From: Nostoc sp. ATCC 53789
Lineage (GTDB): Bacteria > Cyanobacteriota > Cyanobacteriia > Cyanobacteriales > Nostocaceae
Assembly: GCF_009873495.1 (NCBI RefSeq)
Contig: NZ_CP046703.1
Coordinates: 6,662,501 to 6,726,500, forward strand
Length of the DNA: 64,000 nucleotides
Direction: 5' to 3'
Shown: positions 18,199 through 27,030 of the stretch, piece by piece
Numbering within the stretch: the first letter of the stretch is position 1
Layout of the letters: the number at the start of each line of letters is the position of its first letter
Notes under the pieces: model-generated
What the model was told of the DNA's origin: nothing
Database searches by the model: none
What the model saw: only the letters and a program-made list of their open reading frames with translations
Position numbers and translations under genes: made by a program

Positions 18199-18764
18199 AA
18201 ATCCAGGAACAGTTTAATTCTGGTTACGGACAGAGTGGCTTTTTATTAATATAAGGATTTATTAAGGTTTCATGTTAAATATTTTCTCCTTCCCATACTC
18301 CGTATGGGAATACATAGGTCTGGACTGCTGACTCAAGGGGAAATCAAGCTTTTTTCAACTTTGGGACTTACGTCAAACTACAAGCACTCAGAGGCGAATG
18401 GCACTAAGAAAAGCTGAAACCTCGTCAGGGCATGGTGTGGGAGGTGTGGGAGGATGTGGAGGCAATGGAGCATTTGTTGATATGCAGTTATTCAATTTCT
18501 CCTCTTTCTCCCCACACTTCCCCCACTCCCCACACTCAAAAAGCAAGTTATATCAGGGCTTTGCCATTAACTTAGTGCCATTCCACTCAGAGGCAATAAC
18601 CTGCGGGTACTCCGTTGGATGACGTAAGAAGAAAATCTTTCTTTTCAGCGATTGTTTGCGTAAGTCCCGGACTTGTGGGTACACCATAGCCCCTTTGTAA
18701 GGGGCAATAGGACAGAATTTGGTCTAATCAACTGAAAAATGCGGTCGGTAATGTATCCAAATTT
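18199..18764. other. Intergenic region upstream of the RND gene
   Basis: No gene is visible. Bases about 18411-18465 (GTGTGGGAGGTGTGGGAGGA and following) and 18497-18540 (CTCCTCTTTCTCCCCACACT and following) form an imperfect purine/pyrimidine inverted repeat. A pair of TTACGTAAGTCCC-like strings flanks the region (18368 and 18659), so this may be a decayed mobile element. Confidence 0.45.
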
Positions 18765-20438
18765 CTAATGAGATTTGCCATTACCTTGAAAATTTAACAA
18801 CTGATCGTCATTGACCCAAATCGCTTGTTGAGGTACAGAAATAGAAATTCCGGCTTTGTCTAGGGCGACTTTCAGGCGACGGCGGAACTCCCGTGCTACA
18901 TCCCATTGCTTAAGGGGCTGTGTTTTAAACCATACACGAATAATTAAACCGCGATCGCCAAATTGATCTATTCCCAAAACTTGGGGCGGTTCCAAAATTT
19001 GACGCTGCCATTGCATTTCTTGATTCATCTCGAAAGCAACTGTTTCAATTAACTTCAAAGCGTGTTCTGTATCGGCTTGGTAGGCAATGGGAACCGTTAA
19101 ATCGGCTCGTGACCAACGACTGGAAAGATTGGCAACAATTTTAATTTCACTATTGGGAATCGTGATCAAGCGCCCTTCAGAATCCCGCAGTTGGGTCATC
19201 CGCAGATTCAGATTTTCTACTAAGCCTCCTACGTCTCCCACGTTAATCACATCGCCTAAAGCGTACTGGTCTTCTAGGATAATTAGGAAACCATTAATCG
19301 CATCTTTAATTAGGTTTTGCGAGGCCAGAGACAATGCAACACCAACCAAACTCGCACCCGCTAGTAAGGGAACGATATCTATCCCCAATGACACCAGCGC
19401 TAGCAAAAAGCCTACTCCTACGCAGATACCAGTAGCGATGCTTTTAGTCACGCCAGAAAATGTGGAAACTCGCAGTTGCAGCCGTTCTGAACTTTCTGGA
19501 GTCAGTAAAGCACCACTGCTAATTAGAGTGGTGGTGAAGCGGTCAATAAGAGCGTAGATGAGACGGATTGCTACATAAGTTCCCAAGAACACGACACCTA
19601 ATCGCAAAGGAAATTGGGCAGCTGTGAGAATCCCTAACTGAAATGGTCGTGTGTAGGGAAATAGACCCAAGATAAAGAAACTTCCACTACCCCAAATTCC
19701 AGCTTGAGTTAGCTGAAACAATCGTCTTTTGACTTCTTGGATATGCCGATGTTGCTGTTGATTTAGTTGTGTTGTAATTGGTTGAGCTGCTGCTGGTGAA
19801 ATTGGGGAGTTTAGGGGCCATCTAAGAGGTTGGGAGGCAATGGGTTGTACTGAATTTTTTTTGGAACGGCGCTGCCAACTATATATCCCCCAACTCATGA
19901 TAATCATTGCCAGTCCTGTGCCAGCAGCAATTTTACCTTGGTTGATTAAAAATTGAGTTTGTCTTTCTTGCTTTGCTTGTTGCAAGTCTTGTTGTAACGA
20001 TTCGGCGACTTGATTTGCCGATGTCAACATATCTACCTGTCGTAGTCCAGCATCCTCAGAAGTGATCGTCATCAGGTATTGATCGTTGACATAAATTACT
20101 GGTAAGTCGTTTACCTTGCGAACTTGTACCTTGACTGCTGTTTTTGCTGGTGATTGAATGTAATTTTGGCTAATTGTCTCCAACTTCTTTTGGATATCTT
20201 CTGAACGCTCAGGAAAGTTGGCTTTTGATGCTGCGATCTGAAATAACCGCCGACCATCTAAATAAATCCAGCCTGTGACAAGCCGATCGTTTGAATCACT
20301 ACTGACACTGCTGGGAGCTTGTAATTGAGGTAAAAATGGAATCTGGGCTGTGGCTTTTGCTATAGGTACAACGGCTATGGCCATTGAACTGGCGATGCCT
20401 ACGGCGGGCAAAGCCAACGCCAAAAATTGAAAACGCAC
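18765..20438 (-). CDS. Mechanosensitive ion channel (MscS) family protein with periplasmic N-domain
   Basis: This is a 557-residue MscS-type channel. A GTG start at 20438 is supported by a strong AAGGAGGTG ribosome-binding site. It opens with a signal peptide or first helix (RFQFLALALPAVGIASSMAIAV), followed by an extracytoplasmic domain (about 45-160) beginning GWIYLDGRRLFQIAASKANF. A membrane helix at about 163-180 and a Gln-rich linker come before the channel part. The core has the pore helix LLAGASLVGVALSLASQNLIKDAINGF and the beta domain EDQYALGDVINVGDVGGLVENLNLRMTQLRDSEGRLITIPNSEI. The architecture is that of the large cyanobacterial MscS-like proteins. It probably responds to turgor and stands alone in the map. 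Confidence 0.9.
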   Translation of the reverse strand: MRFQFLALALPAVGIASSMAIAVVPIAKATAQIPFLPQLQAPSSVSSDSNDRLVTGWIYLDGRRLFQIAASKANFPERSEDIQKKLETISQNYIQSPAKTAVKVQVRKVNDLPVIYVNDQYLMTITSEDAGLRQVDMLTSANQVAESLQQDLQQAKQERQTQFLINQGKIAAGTGLAMIIMSWGIYSWQRRSKKNSVQPIASQPLRWPLNSPISPAAAQPITTQLNQQQHRHIQEVKRRLFQLTQAGIWGSGSFFILGLFPYTRPFQLGILTAAQFPLRLGVVFLGTYVAIRLIYALIDRFTTTLISSGALLTPESSERLQLRVSTFSGVTKSIATGICVGVGFLLALVSLGIDIVPLLAGASLVGVALSLASQNLIKDAINGFLIILEDQYALGDVINVGDVGGLVENLNLRMTQLRDSEGRLITIPNSEIKIVANLSSRWSRADLTVPIAYQADTEHALKLIETVAFEMNQEMQWQRQILEPPQVLGIDQFGDRGLIIRVWFKTQPLKQWDVAREFRRRLKVALDKAGISISVPQQAIWVNDDQLLNFQGNGKSH

Positions 20439-20830
20439 TCAAACACCTCCTTGAAAACAATTGACTATTGACTACTTCTATAACCATCCTCCGCAATTAC
20501 TTTGAGTAAATGTACCCATCTAAAGTTGAGGTTTTCTCTTTAGATGATGAAAGTTCGATGTTGTTTTATTTGCCCTCTATCTTTAGATAGATGACAATGT
20601 ACTTAGAATCAGCAAGCAAAGCTTAGAAGAGTCTTACTCTTACCAAAGATAAAACAAAAAGAAAGAACCTGGCGATGAAGTTGACATTAGGGTAATCAAA
20701 CGTCAAGCTAGTTTTCAGGACTATTGACTAGTGATTTGCTTTCTTTCAAGCAAAAATCGCAAGTTGTACAATAACCTAGTAGAGTGCGTAAAATTTACGT
20801 AACTTTTTTAATTTTTTGAGGTAACTTTTG
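20439..20830. promoter_or_regulatory. Divergent intergenic region between MscS and ahcY
   Basis: This is a 390-base gap between divergently transcribed genes, so it should hold two promoters. It is AT-rich. I looked for an S-adenosylhomocysteine riboswitch before ahcY and did not see its conserved core. No element can be assigned. Confidence 0.4.
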
Positions 20831-22108
20831 ATGACCGCAACTTCTCCCCGATTAAAGCACGAGGTTAAAGACCTCGGCCTAGCTGCCTTGGGAAGACAGC
20901 GCATTGAATGGGCTGGACGCGAAATGCCAGTTTTGAAGCAAATCCGCGATCGCTTTGCTATTGAGAAACCCTTCGCTGGTTTACGCCTTGTAGCTTGCGC
21001 CCACATTACAACAGAAACAGCACATTTGGCGATCGCTCTGAAAGCCGGTGGTGCAGATGCGCTTTTAATTGCTAGTAACCCCTTATCAACCCAAGATGAC
21101 GTAGCAGCTAGCCTCGTCCTCGATCACGAAATTCCCGTCTTTGCTCAAAAAGGCGAAGATAACGAAACTTATAACCGCCACGTCCAAATAGCTTTAGATC
21201 ATCGCCCCAACATTATTGTTGATGACGGTAGCGATGTGGTTGCAACTCTGGTACAACAACGCCAACATCAAATCGCTGATTTGATTGGTAGCACCGAAGA
21301 AACCACCACCGGTATCGTGCGGTTACGCGCCATGTTTAGAGAAGGCGTTCTCACCTTCCCCGCAGTCAACGTCAACGACGCTGACACCAAGCACTTCTTT
21401 GATAATCGCTATGGTACTGGGCAATCAACCCTAGATGGCATTATCCGCGCCACAAATATTTTGTTGGCTGGTAAAAACATTGTCGTCGTTGGTTATGGCT
21501 GGTGTGGTAAAGGTACAGCCCTCCGCGCCCGTGGCATGGGTGCTAACGTCATCGTCACCGAAATCGACCCCATCAAGGCAATTGAAGCCGTAATGGATGG
21601 CTTCCGCGTCCTGCCAATGGCTAAAGCTGCACCTGAAGGTGATATATTTATCACTGTGACTGGTAACAAGCACGTCGTTCGCGGTGAACACTTCGATGTC
21701 ATGAAAGACGGTGCGATCGTTTGTAACTCCGGTCACTTTGACTTGGAACTTGATTTGAAATACTTGGCTGCACAAGCTAAGGAAATCAAAGAAGTTCGTC
21801 CTTTCACCGAAGAATACAAGTTGAAAAATGGTAAATCAGTTGTCGTTCTCGGACAAGGACGCTTGATTAACCTCGCTGCGGCTGAAGGACACCCCAGCGC
21901 AGTTATGGATATGAGTTTTGCCAACCAAGCTTTGGCTTGTGAATTCCTGGTGAAGAATAAAGGTAAGTTAGCCCCTGGTTTACACTCAATTCCTGTTGAA
22001 GTCGATCAAGAAATTGCTCGTTTGAAGTTGCAAGCTATTGGTATCACGATTGATAGTTTGACAGCTGATCAAATTGAGTACATCAACTCTTGGACAAGTG
22101 GAACTTGA
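20831..22108 (+). CDS. ahcY: Adenosylhomocysteinase
   Basis: The enzyme cleaves S-adenosylhomocysteine to adenosine and homocysteine, clearing the product inhibitor of methyltransferases in the cytoplasm. The start is the ATG at 20831 (MTATSPRLKHEVKDLGLA), preceded by GAGGTAAC. Its 425 residues match the family length. Seen motifs are the substrate domain (LVACAHITTETAHLAIALKAGGAD), the NAD-binding Rossmann motif KNIVVVGYGWCGKGTALRARGMGA, the cofactor region VTGNKHVVRGEHFDVMKDGAIVCNSGHFD, and the conserved end ... LTADQIEYINSW. It is monocistronic, with a terminator right after the stop. Confidence 0.97.
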   Translation: MTATSPRLKHEVKDLGLAALGRQRIEWAGREMPVLKQIRDRFAIEKPFAGLRLVACAHITTETAHLAIALKAGGADALLIASNPLSTQDDVAASLVLDHEIPVFAQKGEDNETYNRHVQIALDHRPNIIVDDGSDVVATLVQQRQHQIADLIGSTEETTTGIVRLRAMFREGVLTFPAVNVNDADTKHFFDNRYGTGQSTLDGIIRATNILLAGKNIVVVGYGWCGKGTALRARGMGANVIVTEIDPIKAIEAVMDGFRVLPMAKAAPEGDIFITVTGNKHVVRGEHFDVMKDGAIVCNSGHFDLELDLKYLAAQAKEIKEVRPFTEEYKLKNGKSVVVLGQGRLINLAAAEGHPSAVMDMSFANQALACEFLVKNKGKLAPGLHSIPVEVDQEIARLKLQAIGITIDSLTADQIEYINSWTSGT

Positions 22109-22131
22109 TACATTGATTAGTTGATTTTTTG

Positions 22132-22163
22132 GGGATAGGCTTTTGGGCTTATCCCTTTTTTTG
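22132..22163 (+). terminator. Rho-independent terminator of ahcY
   Basis: GGGATAGGC-TTTTG-GGCTTATCCC forms a hairpin directly followed by TTTTTTTG, 24 bases after the ahcY stop. Confidence 0.85.
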
Positions 22164-22371
22164 TATTTATTTCGGCGTTATGAATGTATTTAACGAACCG
22201 ATGAGACGCAGAGAGCGCAAAGGAAGAGGAGAATAAGCTAGTAATAAGCTAACGCGCATCTAAATTTGATAATTTAGCGCCTGAAACCGTTTGCTGCCTT
22301 AGATTGTATTGTAAAACTAGATGAGGAACAGCTCATTTAGATGGTAAGCTTATATACCTGATCTGTTATAG

Positions 22372-23694
22372 CTAATTACTTGCTTTATTTATCTCTCTTG
22401 CATCATTCTCAAAAAGAGAAATTATTGTTTCTGGATAACGTTCTAGCAAATTGCGAAATTTGTCCTCAAATTTATTAAGATATAGGTCAAGATACTTAAA
22501 TAATTTAGCTAATCCATTTCGATTGGCAAAAAATATATAATCTTCTATTAAATCATTTTCATCCAGGTCATATCCCTTAGAGAATTTATATAAAGCTATC
22601 TCTTTATCCACTAAAGTTTTTAATCTGAAATCAGAGTCTAATTCTGCTTCTAATATTCCTCTACTCTCATCAATGATGACTACAGGTATAAAAGCATCTA
22701 AATGTATAATCTCAATTTCAGATAATAAATCATAAACTGAACTTAAATGCAGCCGTTCCATTATTTCCTCAATATTTATCAATTCATTATTATTAATAAT
22801 TTTGGCATTAATAATTTGCCTTATGTATGAACTTCGTAAAAGTTCTGTCTTCATTTTATTGAAATATCGTTTGCCTACTTCATGATGTAGTGATTTTATA
22901 CAACTATATACTTGATGACAACTATCATAGATAAATGTATCCCTCAAATGATCACCTTTCATTGAATTAGGGACTTCCAAATTAAAAAACATTCAAAAAT
23001 CTCATACAACAATCCTCTCTCTTCTCCATCTCTCTGTGCCCTCTGCGCCTCTGTGGTTCGTTTTCTTGGATAATTTATTTCTTGGAAATCCCTTAGCATT
23101 CATTACTAATTGAGTGATTTTACTTGTTATTAATAAATTTTGATCAAAAACTTCACTCAAGTTGAATCGATAATCAGATGCTATGAATTTAGGAAAATTT
23201 AATATATCACCTTGATTCATCCCCAAATTAAAACATAACAAGTCAATTTGACTCTTAAATTTACAATCAGCAACTACCCATAATTTTATAAATACTTTTG
23301 TATTAGTTTCCTCAATTTTGAATGATAATTCTTTATGAGCAACAATATCTATTTGCCTAGATTTACTTGTTACTGTATCAATATAAAAATATTCATAAGC
23401 ATCATAACCAGAACTTCTAAAATCATTTAAGGCTTTCATTTCAAGAATTGTGCCTTCTTGCTCAAGAGTTTCCGACAATCTATGTATAATTTTATGCCCT
23501 TGATTTCGAGTGAAATAATAATCTTTATAACTTTCAGTTCTTAGATGATCTTGCTGCTTTTTTAATTGCTTAATATCATTCTCTAACGAATTAATTTTTA
23601 GCTGTGTTTTTTCTTGTATTTCTTTGTATTGGGCAATATTGTTTTGTAATCCTATAAATTTCGCTTCTATCTGTTCTATTGAATCTTCAGCCAT
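22372..23694 (-). pseudogene. Hypothetical gene split by a 123-bp MITE-like insertion
   Basis: Two open segments in the same frame, 23694-23002 and 22992-22372, are parted by TGA-GAT-TTT-TGA. The break lies inside a short mobile element (22970-23092). Taking out the element and one TTA target copy (126 bases, 42 codons) joins ...QLVMNA to NSMKGDHLRD... in frame, giving one protein of about 398 residues. The N-terminal part has a coiled coil (about residues 5-50: EAKFIGLQNNIAQYKEIQEK). It is followed by an alpha/beta region with a nuclease-like pattern of acidic and Lys residues (RQIDIVAHKEL, VVADCKFKS), which could be a PD-(D/E)XK fold. The rest is helical. The function is unknown. A truncated first half could still be made. 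Confidence 0.75.
22970..23092 (-). mobile_element. 123-bp MITE-like element, copy 1, TTA target duplication
   Basis: The ends read GGGACTTCCAA (left, + strand) and TTGGAAATCCC (right), an 11-base terminal inverted repeat with one mismatch. TTA lies directly outside both ends (22967-22969 and 23093-23095). It contains the purine-rich ACGAACCACAGAGGCGCAGAG core in the - orientation. Copy 2 at 42973-43095 has the same length and the same TTA flanks. There is no coding capacity, so it must depend on a transposase elsewhere. Confidence 0.8.
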
Positions 23695-23960
23695 TTTTTA
23701 TTCCCTAAAATAAATTTAATTTATATGAACAAATGTAAAATATAAGTACCATTACATTAATAGTTTTTAGATGTCAATAATAACACTAATCGAATTTAAT
23801 CCGCATCTAAACAGATAAAATCCGCCTTTGCGAGTTCAAAATTCTTGTCTTTAAGTATATGCAGGTGGAGTTCGTTTGTGTAATCGCGATTTCTAATCGC
23901 CAGGAGTTTTTGTAATTTCCCAAATTAATATAGTATATATTGTAGTATAAATTACCCCCT

Positions 23961-24377
23961 ATGCCAGCTAGAGACATTTACCATAATGCCGTTAGAAATG
24001 CCCTAGAAAAAGATAGTTGGCAAATCACCAAAGATCCATTTATTCTCAAATGGGGTACAAGAGATTTATATATAGACTTAGGTGCAGAAAAACTCATAGC
24101 CGCCGAAAAAAGCGGAGAGAAAATAGCAGTCGAAATTAAAAGCTTTATAGGTGCTTCTCCAGTCACTGACCTAGAAAATGCTTTAGGGCAATATATCTTA
24201 TATTACGATATTCTCACTCGTTTAGAAGCTGACCGTCGCTTGTATCTGGCTATTCGTCAAGAAACCTACTCAGAACTATTTCAAGAACCAATTGGTAAAA
24301 TATTATTAGAAAATCAACGCCTTTGTTTACTTGTCTTCGATTCAAAACGAGAGGTGGTACTGCAATGGATACCTTAG
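23961..24377 (+). CDS. xisH: XisH family protein
   Basis: It is related to XisH, one of the accessory proteins needed for excision of the fdxN element in Anabaena heterocysts. The 138-residue protein starts MPARDIYHNAVRNALEKDSW, the family's usual opening. It has an endonuclease-like D...ExK arrangement (DLYIDLGAEK, then VAVEIKSFIG). It overlaps the next gene, xisI, by 13 bases, so the pair is surely co-translated. No fdxN gene or element border is present here. Such stand-alone XisH/XisI pairs are common in cyanobacteria and their role away from fdxN is not known; an independent nuclease or toxin-antitoxin-like function is possible. Confidence 0.92.
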   Translation: MPARDIYHNAVRNALEKDSWQITKDPFILKWGTRDLYIDLGAEKLIAAEKSGEKIAVEIKSFIGASPVTDLENALGQYILYYDILTRLEADRRLYLAIRQETYSELFQEPIGKILLENQRLCLLVFDSKREVVLQWIP

Positions 24378-24700
24378 ATAATTATCGCCAAATCATTCAA
24401 AAAATATTAAACGAATACGCCCAACTCCCCTATGCTTACGGAGAGCTAGAAAGACAACTAATTATAGACCAAGCCGCCAACCATTACCTACTACTAACAT
24501 TAGGCTGGGAAAATAATCAACGGGTGCATGGTTGCTTAGTCCATATTGACCTTATCAACGATAAAATCTGGATTCAAAGAGACGGTACAGAATACGGTAT
24601 GGCAAATGAACTTGTTAACGCTGGTATTCCTAAAAATAAAATTGTTCTAGCCTTTCAACCAGCCGATATCAGACAATATACTGAATTTGCAGTTACTTAA
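24365..24700 (+). CDS. xisI: XisI family protein
   Basis: This is the partner of XisH. The ATG at 24365 (MDTLDNYRQIIQKILNEYAQ) was chosen over an upstream in-frame TTG-like start because it matches the family's N-terminus. Its 111 residues are the normal XisI length. Characteristic pieces are the DQAANHYLLLTLGWENNQRVHGCLVHIDLINDKIWIQRDGTE core and the GIPKNKIVLAFQP end. It overlaps xisH by 13 bases. In Anabaena XisI is required with XisH for fdxN-element excision; here no such element is visible, so its present role is unclear. Confidence 0.92.
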   Translation: MDTLDNYRQIIQKILNEYAQLPYAYGELERQLIIDQAANHYLLLTLGWENNQRVHGCLVHIDLINDKIWIQRDGTEYGMANELVNAGIPKNKIVLAFQPADIRQYTEFAVT

Positions 24701-24796
24701 TTAACTCTAAAAGCTGCTGCTAAACCTGGAATAGTAGTTGCTATAACTTAAAACTATCAACTTGATATACTATAAATATTCCTACAGACACATCTC

Positions 24797-25036
24797 ATGT
24801 TAAGCGTAACACTTGATGAAATCCAGCAAAATCTAACTAGCTACCTTCAACAAGTAGCAGCAGGGGAAAGTATTATTATCATGCAAGCAGGTAAACCTAT
24901 TGCAGAAATTAAACCAGTTTCAGCCACCTCTCAACAAATTAGGCCTTATGGCTTATGTGCTGGGGAGTTCATTGTTCCAGATGATTTTGATAGTCCCTTA
25001 CCTGAAGAGATATTAAATAGTTTTGAGGGTAAATGA
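24797..25036 (+). CDS. Type II antitoxin, Phd/YefM family
   Basis: This small DNA-binding antitoxin has 79 residues. The N-terminus MLSVTLDEIQQNLTSYLQQVAAGESIIIMQAGKPIAEIKP is the Phd/YefM dimerisation and operator-binding fold. The C-terminal half (about 45-79) is acidic and probably wraps the toxin. The stop codon overlaps the start of the PIN-domain toxin gene (ATGA at 25033-25036), the usual layout of such modules. It is expected to repress its own operon. Confidence 0.9.
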   Translation: MLSVTLDEIQQNLTSYLQQVAAGESIIIMQAGKPIAEIKPVSATSQQIRPYGLCAGEFIVPDDFDSPLPEEILNSFEGK

Positions 25037-25419
25037 AACTATTATTAGATACTCATATATTCTTATGGTTTATTAGTGGCGCTCAAAAATTACCAATTCA
25101 TTTACAAAATAGCATTCGTGATTTAAACAACGAAGTATATTTAAGTTGCATTTCAGTTTGGGAAGCAACTGTTAAATATCAGCTAGGTAAATTACCATTA
25201 CCAGAATCACCTGAAATCTACCTTCCTAAACAACGTCAACAGCATTTAATCAGTAGTCTCAACCTAGATGAAGAAAGTGTTGCTCAACTCTTGAATTTAC
25301 CATTATTACATCGTGATCCTTTTGATAGGATGTTGATTTGTCAAGCTTTACAACATAATTTAACAATTTTAACTGTAGACCCGGCAATTCGTTCCTATTC
25401 GGTCAGTGTTTTATATTAG
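25033..25419 (+). CDS. PIN-domain ribonuclease toxin, VapC-like
   Basis: This 128-residue PIN-domain protein probably cleaves RNA when released from its antitoxin. The acidic active-site residues are present: D6 in LLLDTHIFLW, E44 in ISVWEATVK, D95 and D98 in HRDPFDRML, and a further Asp in TVDPAI. The DTHIFLWF/HRDPFDRML signature marks the subgroup usually paired with Phd-type antitoxins, as here. It overlaps the antitoxin gene by four bases. It forms part of a small accessory patch with XisHI and the MITE-split gene. Confidence 0.92.
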   Translation: MKLLLDTHIFLWFISGAQKLPIHLQNSIRDLNNEVYLSCISVWEATVKYQLGKLPLPESPEIYLPKQRQQHLISSLNLDEESVAQLLNLPLLHRDPFDRMLICQALQHNLTILTVDPAIRSYSVSVLY

Positions 25420-25544
25420 GGTAATAATGCTCAAAATCTGGAAGAGAATAGCCTTTCCATTTTAAAAGTGCATAAATATAGGCTTTTTTCAACATTAAAT
25501 AATCAGCACTCACTCAGAGCGATGCCTACGCAAAACTAAACTCT

Positions 25545-25572
25545 GTAGGGGCAATTCATGAATTGCCCCTAC
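25545..25572. repeat. Interspersed perfect palindrome, copy 2 of 3
   Basis: This is a 28-base perfect palindrome with the core GGGGCAATTCATGAATTGCC, identical to 52627-52654. It lies between the VapC gene and the convergent sterol-desaturase-like gene and could serve as a bidirectional hairpin. Confidence 0.85.
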
Positions 25573-25590
25573 TTAAAATCAGGGTTTTGG

Positions 25591-26859
25591 CTATTGTTTG
25601 CGTAAGTCCTGTTCACTTTTCGCTGTCCGGCTGAAGACTCGATAGTATAGCGACGTACTAATTTCCTTTAAGGGAAACAGCAGATAGGTTAGAGGATTTA
25701 TTGCCACAATAATATTTCGGAAATCTCGCCGTGCGAAAAATAAAATAGCACGAGCAACTTGCTGTGCAGACATCACTCCATAGGGATTCAGTTGACTCTT
25801 AAACGGACCAAGAATTAACTTGCGAATTACACAATCCCCATCTAAACGCTTGAGAGTAACAATATCACCTAGCGATCGCTTGCTGAGTTCATAAAGTGGA
25901 CTCAGCGCTGGAGAAACCTCAGCCTCAGAAGTGTTTACCCAGATTTCCTTAGTTGCTTTTGCTTGTGGCCCTGTTACAGTTGTCGAAAATATATCCATCA
26001 ACCGCAACGCTGAAAAGGTATTCACCTCATAAGAAGAGTTGATAGCCTCCGATGTGCGGCTGGCGTAGACATTGATTCCGTGGTTGATAATTAAAATATC
26101 TACTTTCTCTAAACTATTCCTCAGTTCGGCTTCATTACCCAACTGCCAAGAAACCACCTTCACCCCAACTTGCTCTACTAATTTTTCTGGATTAGTGGTT
26201 AATGCCACGACTTTAGCATTGTTCTTTACCAGTTCAGCCGCCAAAGCTTGCCCTAACGCTCCTGATGCTCCGGTTAAAGCGATGGTTTTCCCCTTGAGAG
26301 ACAGCCCTGTACCCAGAATTTTATCCACTAAGGGAAAGACACCACTGTAGTATGCGTTGACATCATCAAAATGATGCCGCCAATGGTAAGACCGATTCAC
26401 CCACCAAATGGATGGAATTGTCTCTAAAGGGCCGGGTAGGTGGTTGTAGTCTGTATCAATTTTTCCCTGGAAATATCGTACAGACGCGCCATACAAGAAG
26501 GTGGAACCATAAGCTACTCCCAGCCATAACCCCCATTGTTGGACAATTAAGGCAACGGCTACCAACATCACCAGCAGCAGACTCGATTCTAAAATGTCGT
26601 GATAGAGTTGCGATTCTTGGTAAATTTTCATGGAAACTATCGATAAATCTCGGCGATAGGCGCTATGGTGCTTGTTGTGCCATTTAGCAAGCCAATTGAC
26701 TTGGTGACACAAAGCATGGTAGCTGTCTCTCAAGACCTCGGCGAGTAAGAGTGAAAAAAGTGCCCAGCTAGCAAACTGTACGCTGGCATTTAGCCAAACC
26801 CAATTAATTTGTAATCTTGCCTCAATTCCCATCAAGTTTTCAGCTAGCATTTTTATCAT
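25591..26859 (-). CDS. Bifunctional sterol desaturase/short-chain dehydrogenase-type protein
   Basis: This 422-residue fusion has an N-terminal membrane half (about 1-185) with histidine clusters typical of the fatty-acid hydroxylase/sterol desaturase family: H in YHALCHQ, HNKHH, and WRHHFDD. The C-terminal half (about 188-395) is a Rossmann short-chain dehydrogenase, with GKTIALTGASGALGQALAAEL for NAD(P) binding, INHGIN for NAG, and a Y-x3-K (YELSK). A di-iron oxygenase acting on a lipid, followed by oxidation or reduction of the product, is a reasonable inference; the substrate is unknown. It is followed by a separate fatty-acid desaturase-type gene upstream on the same strand. Similar fusions are known in cyanobacterial genomes. 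Confidence 0.85.
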   Translation of the reverse strand: MIKMLAENLMGIEARLQINWVWLNASVQFASWALFSLLLAEVLRDSYHALCHQVNWLAKWHNKHHSAYRRDLSIVSMKIYQESQLYHDILESSLLLVMLVAVALIVQQWGLWLGVAYGSTFLYGASVRYFQGKIDTDYNHLPGPLETIPSIWWVNRSYHWRHHFDDVNAYYSGVFPLVDKILGTGLSLKGKTIALTGASGALGQALAAELVKNNAKVVALTTNPEKLVEQVGVKVVSWQLGNEAELRNSLEKVDILIINHGINVYASRTSEAINSSYEVNTFSALRLMDIFSTTVTGPQAKATKEIWVNTSEAEVSPALSPLYELSKRSLGDIVTLKRLDGDCVIRKLILGPFKSQLNPYGVMSAQQVARAILFFARRDFRNIIVAINPLTYLLFPLKEISTSLYYRVFSRTAKSEQDLRKQ

Positions 26860-26937
26860 ATTTGTCTATACTCGTTTTTATTAATCATTCTTCATGATCT
26901 GACAAAGGTGCGTTAAGGTCGAGTCTAGAGCAAATTA

Positions 26938-27006
26938 AAATCAAAGGGAATGGGGAATGGGGGATGGGGAATGGGAAATGGGGAATGGGAAATGGGGAAT
27001 GGGGAA
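26938..27006. repeat. GGGGAATG microsatellite-like array
   Basis: About eight units of GGGGAATG/GGGAAATG make a purine-rich tandem run upstream of the sterol-desaturase-like gene. It is probably variable in copy number between strains. Confidence 0.75.
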
Positions 27007-27030
27007 ATCAAGGAGAATAACCATGCCCAA

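Noticed and set aside
18398..18622. A 74-codon frame on the + strand
   Set aside because: Encoded by purine/pyrimidine-rich inverted repeats; Gly-rich then Ser/Pro-rich translation without family marks.
20439..20830. Possible S-adenosylhomocysteine riboswitch before ahcY
   Set aside because: The conserved core of the SAH aptamer is not present in this region.
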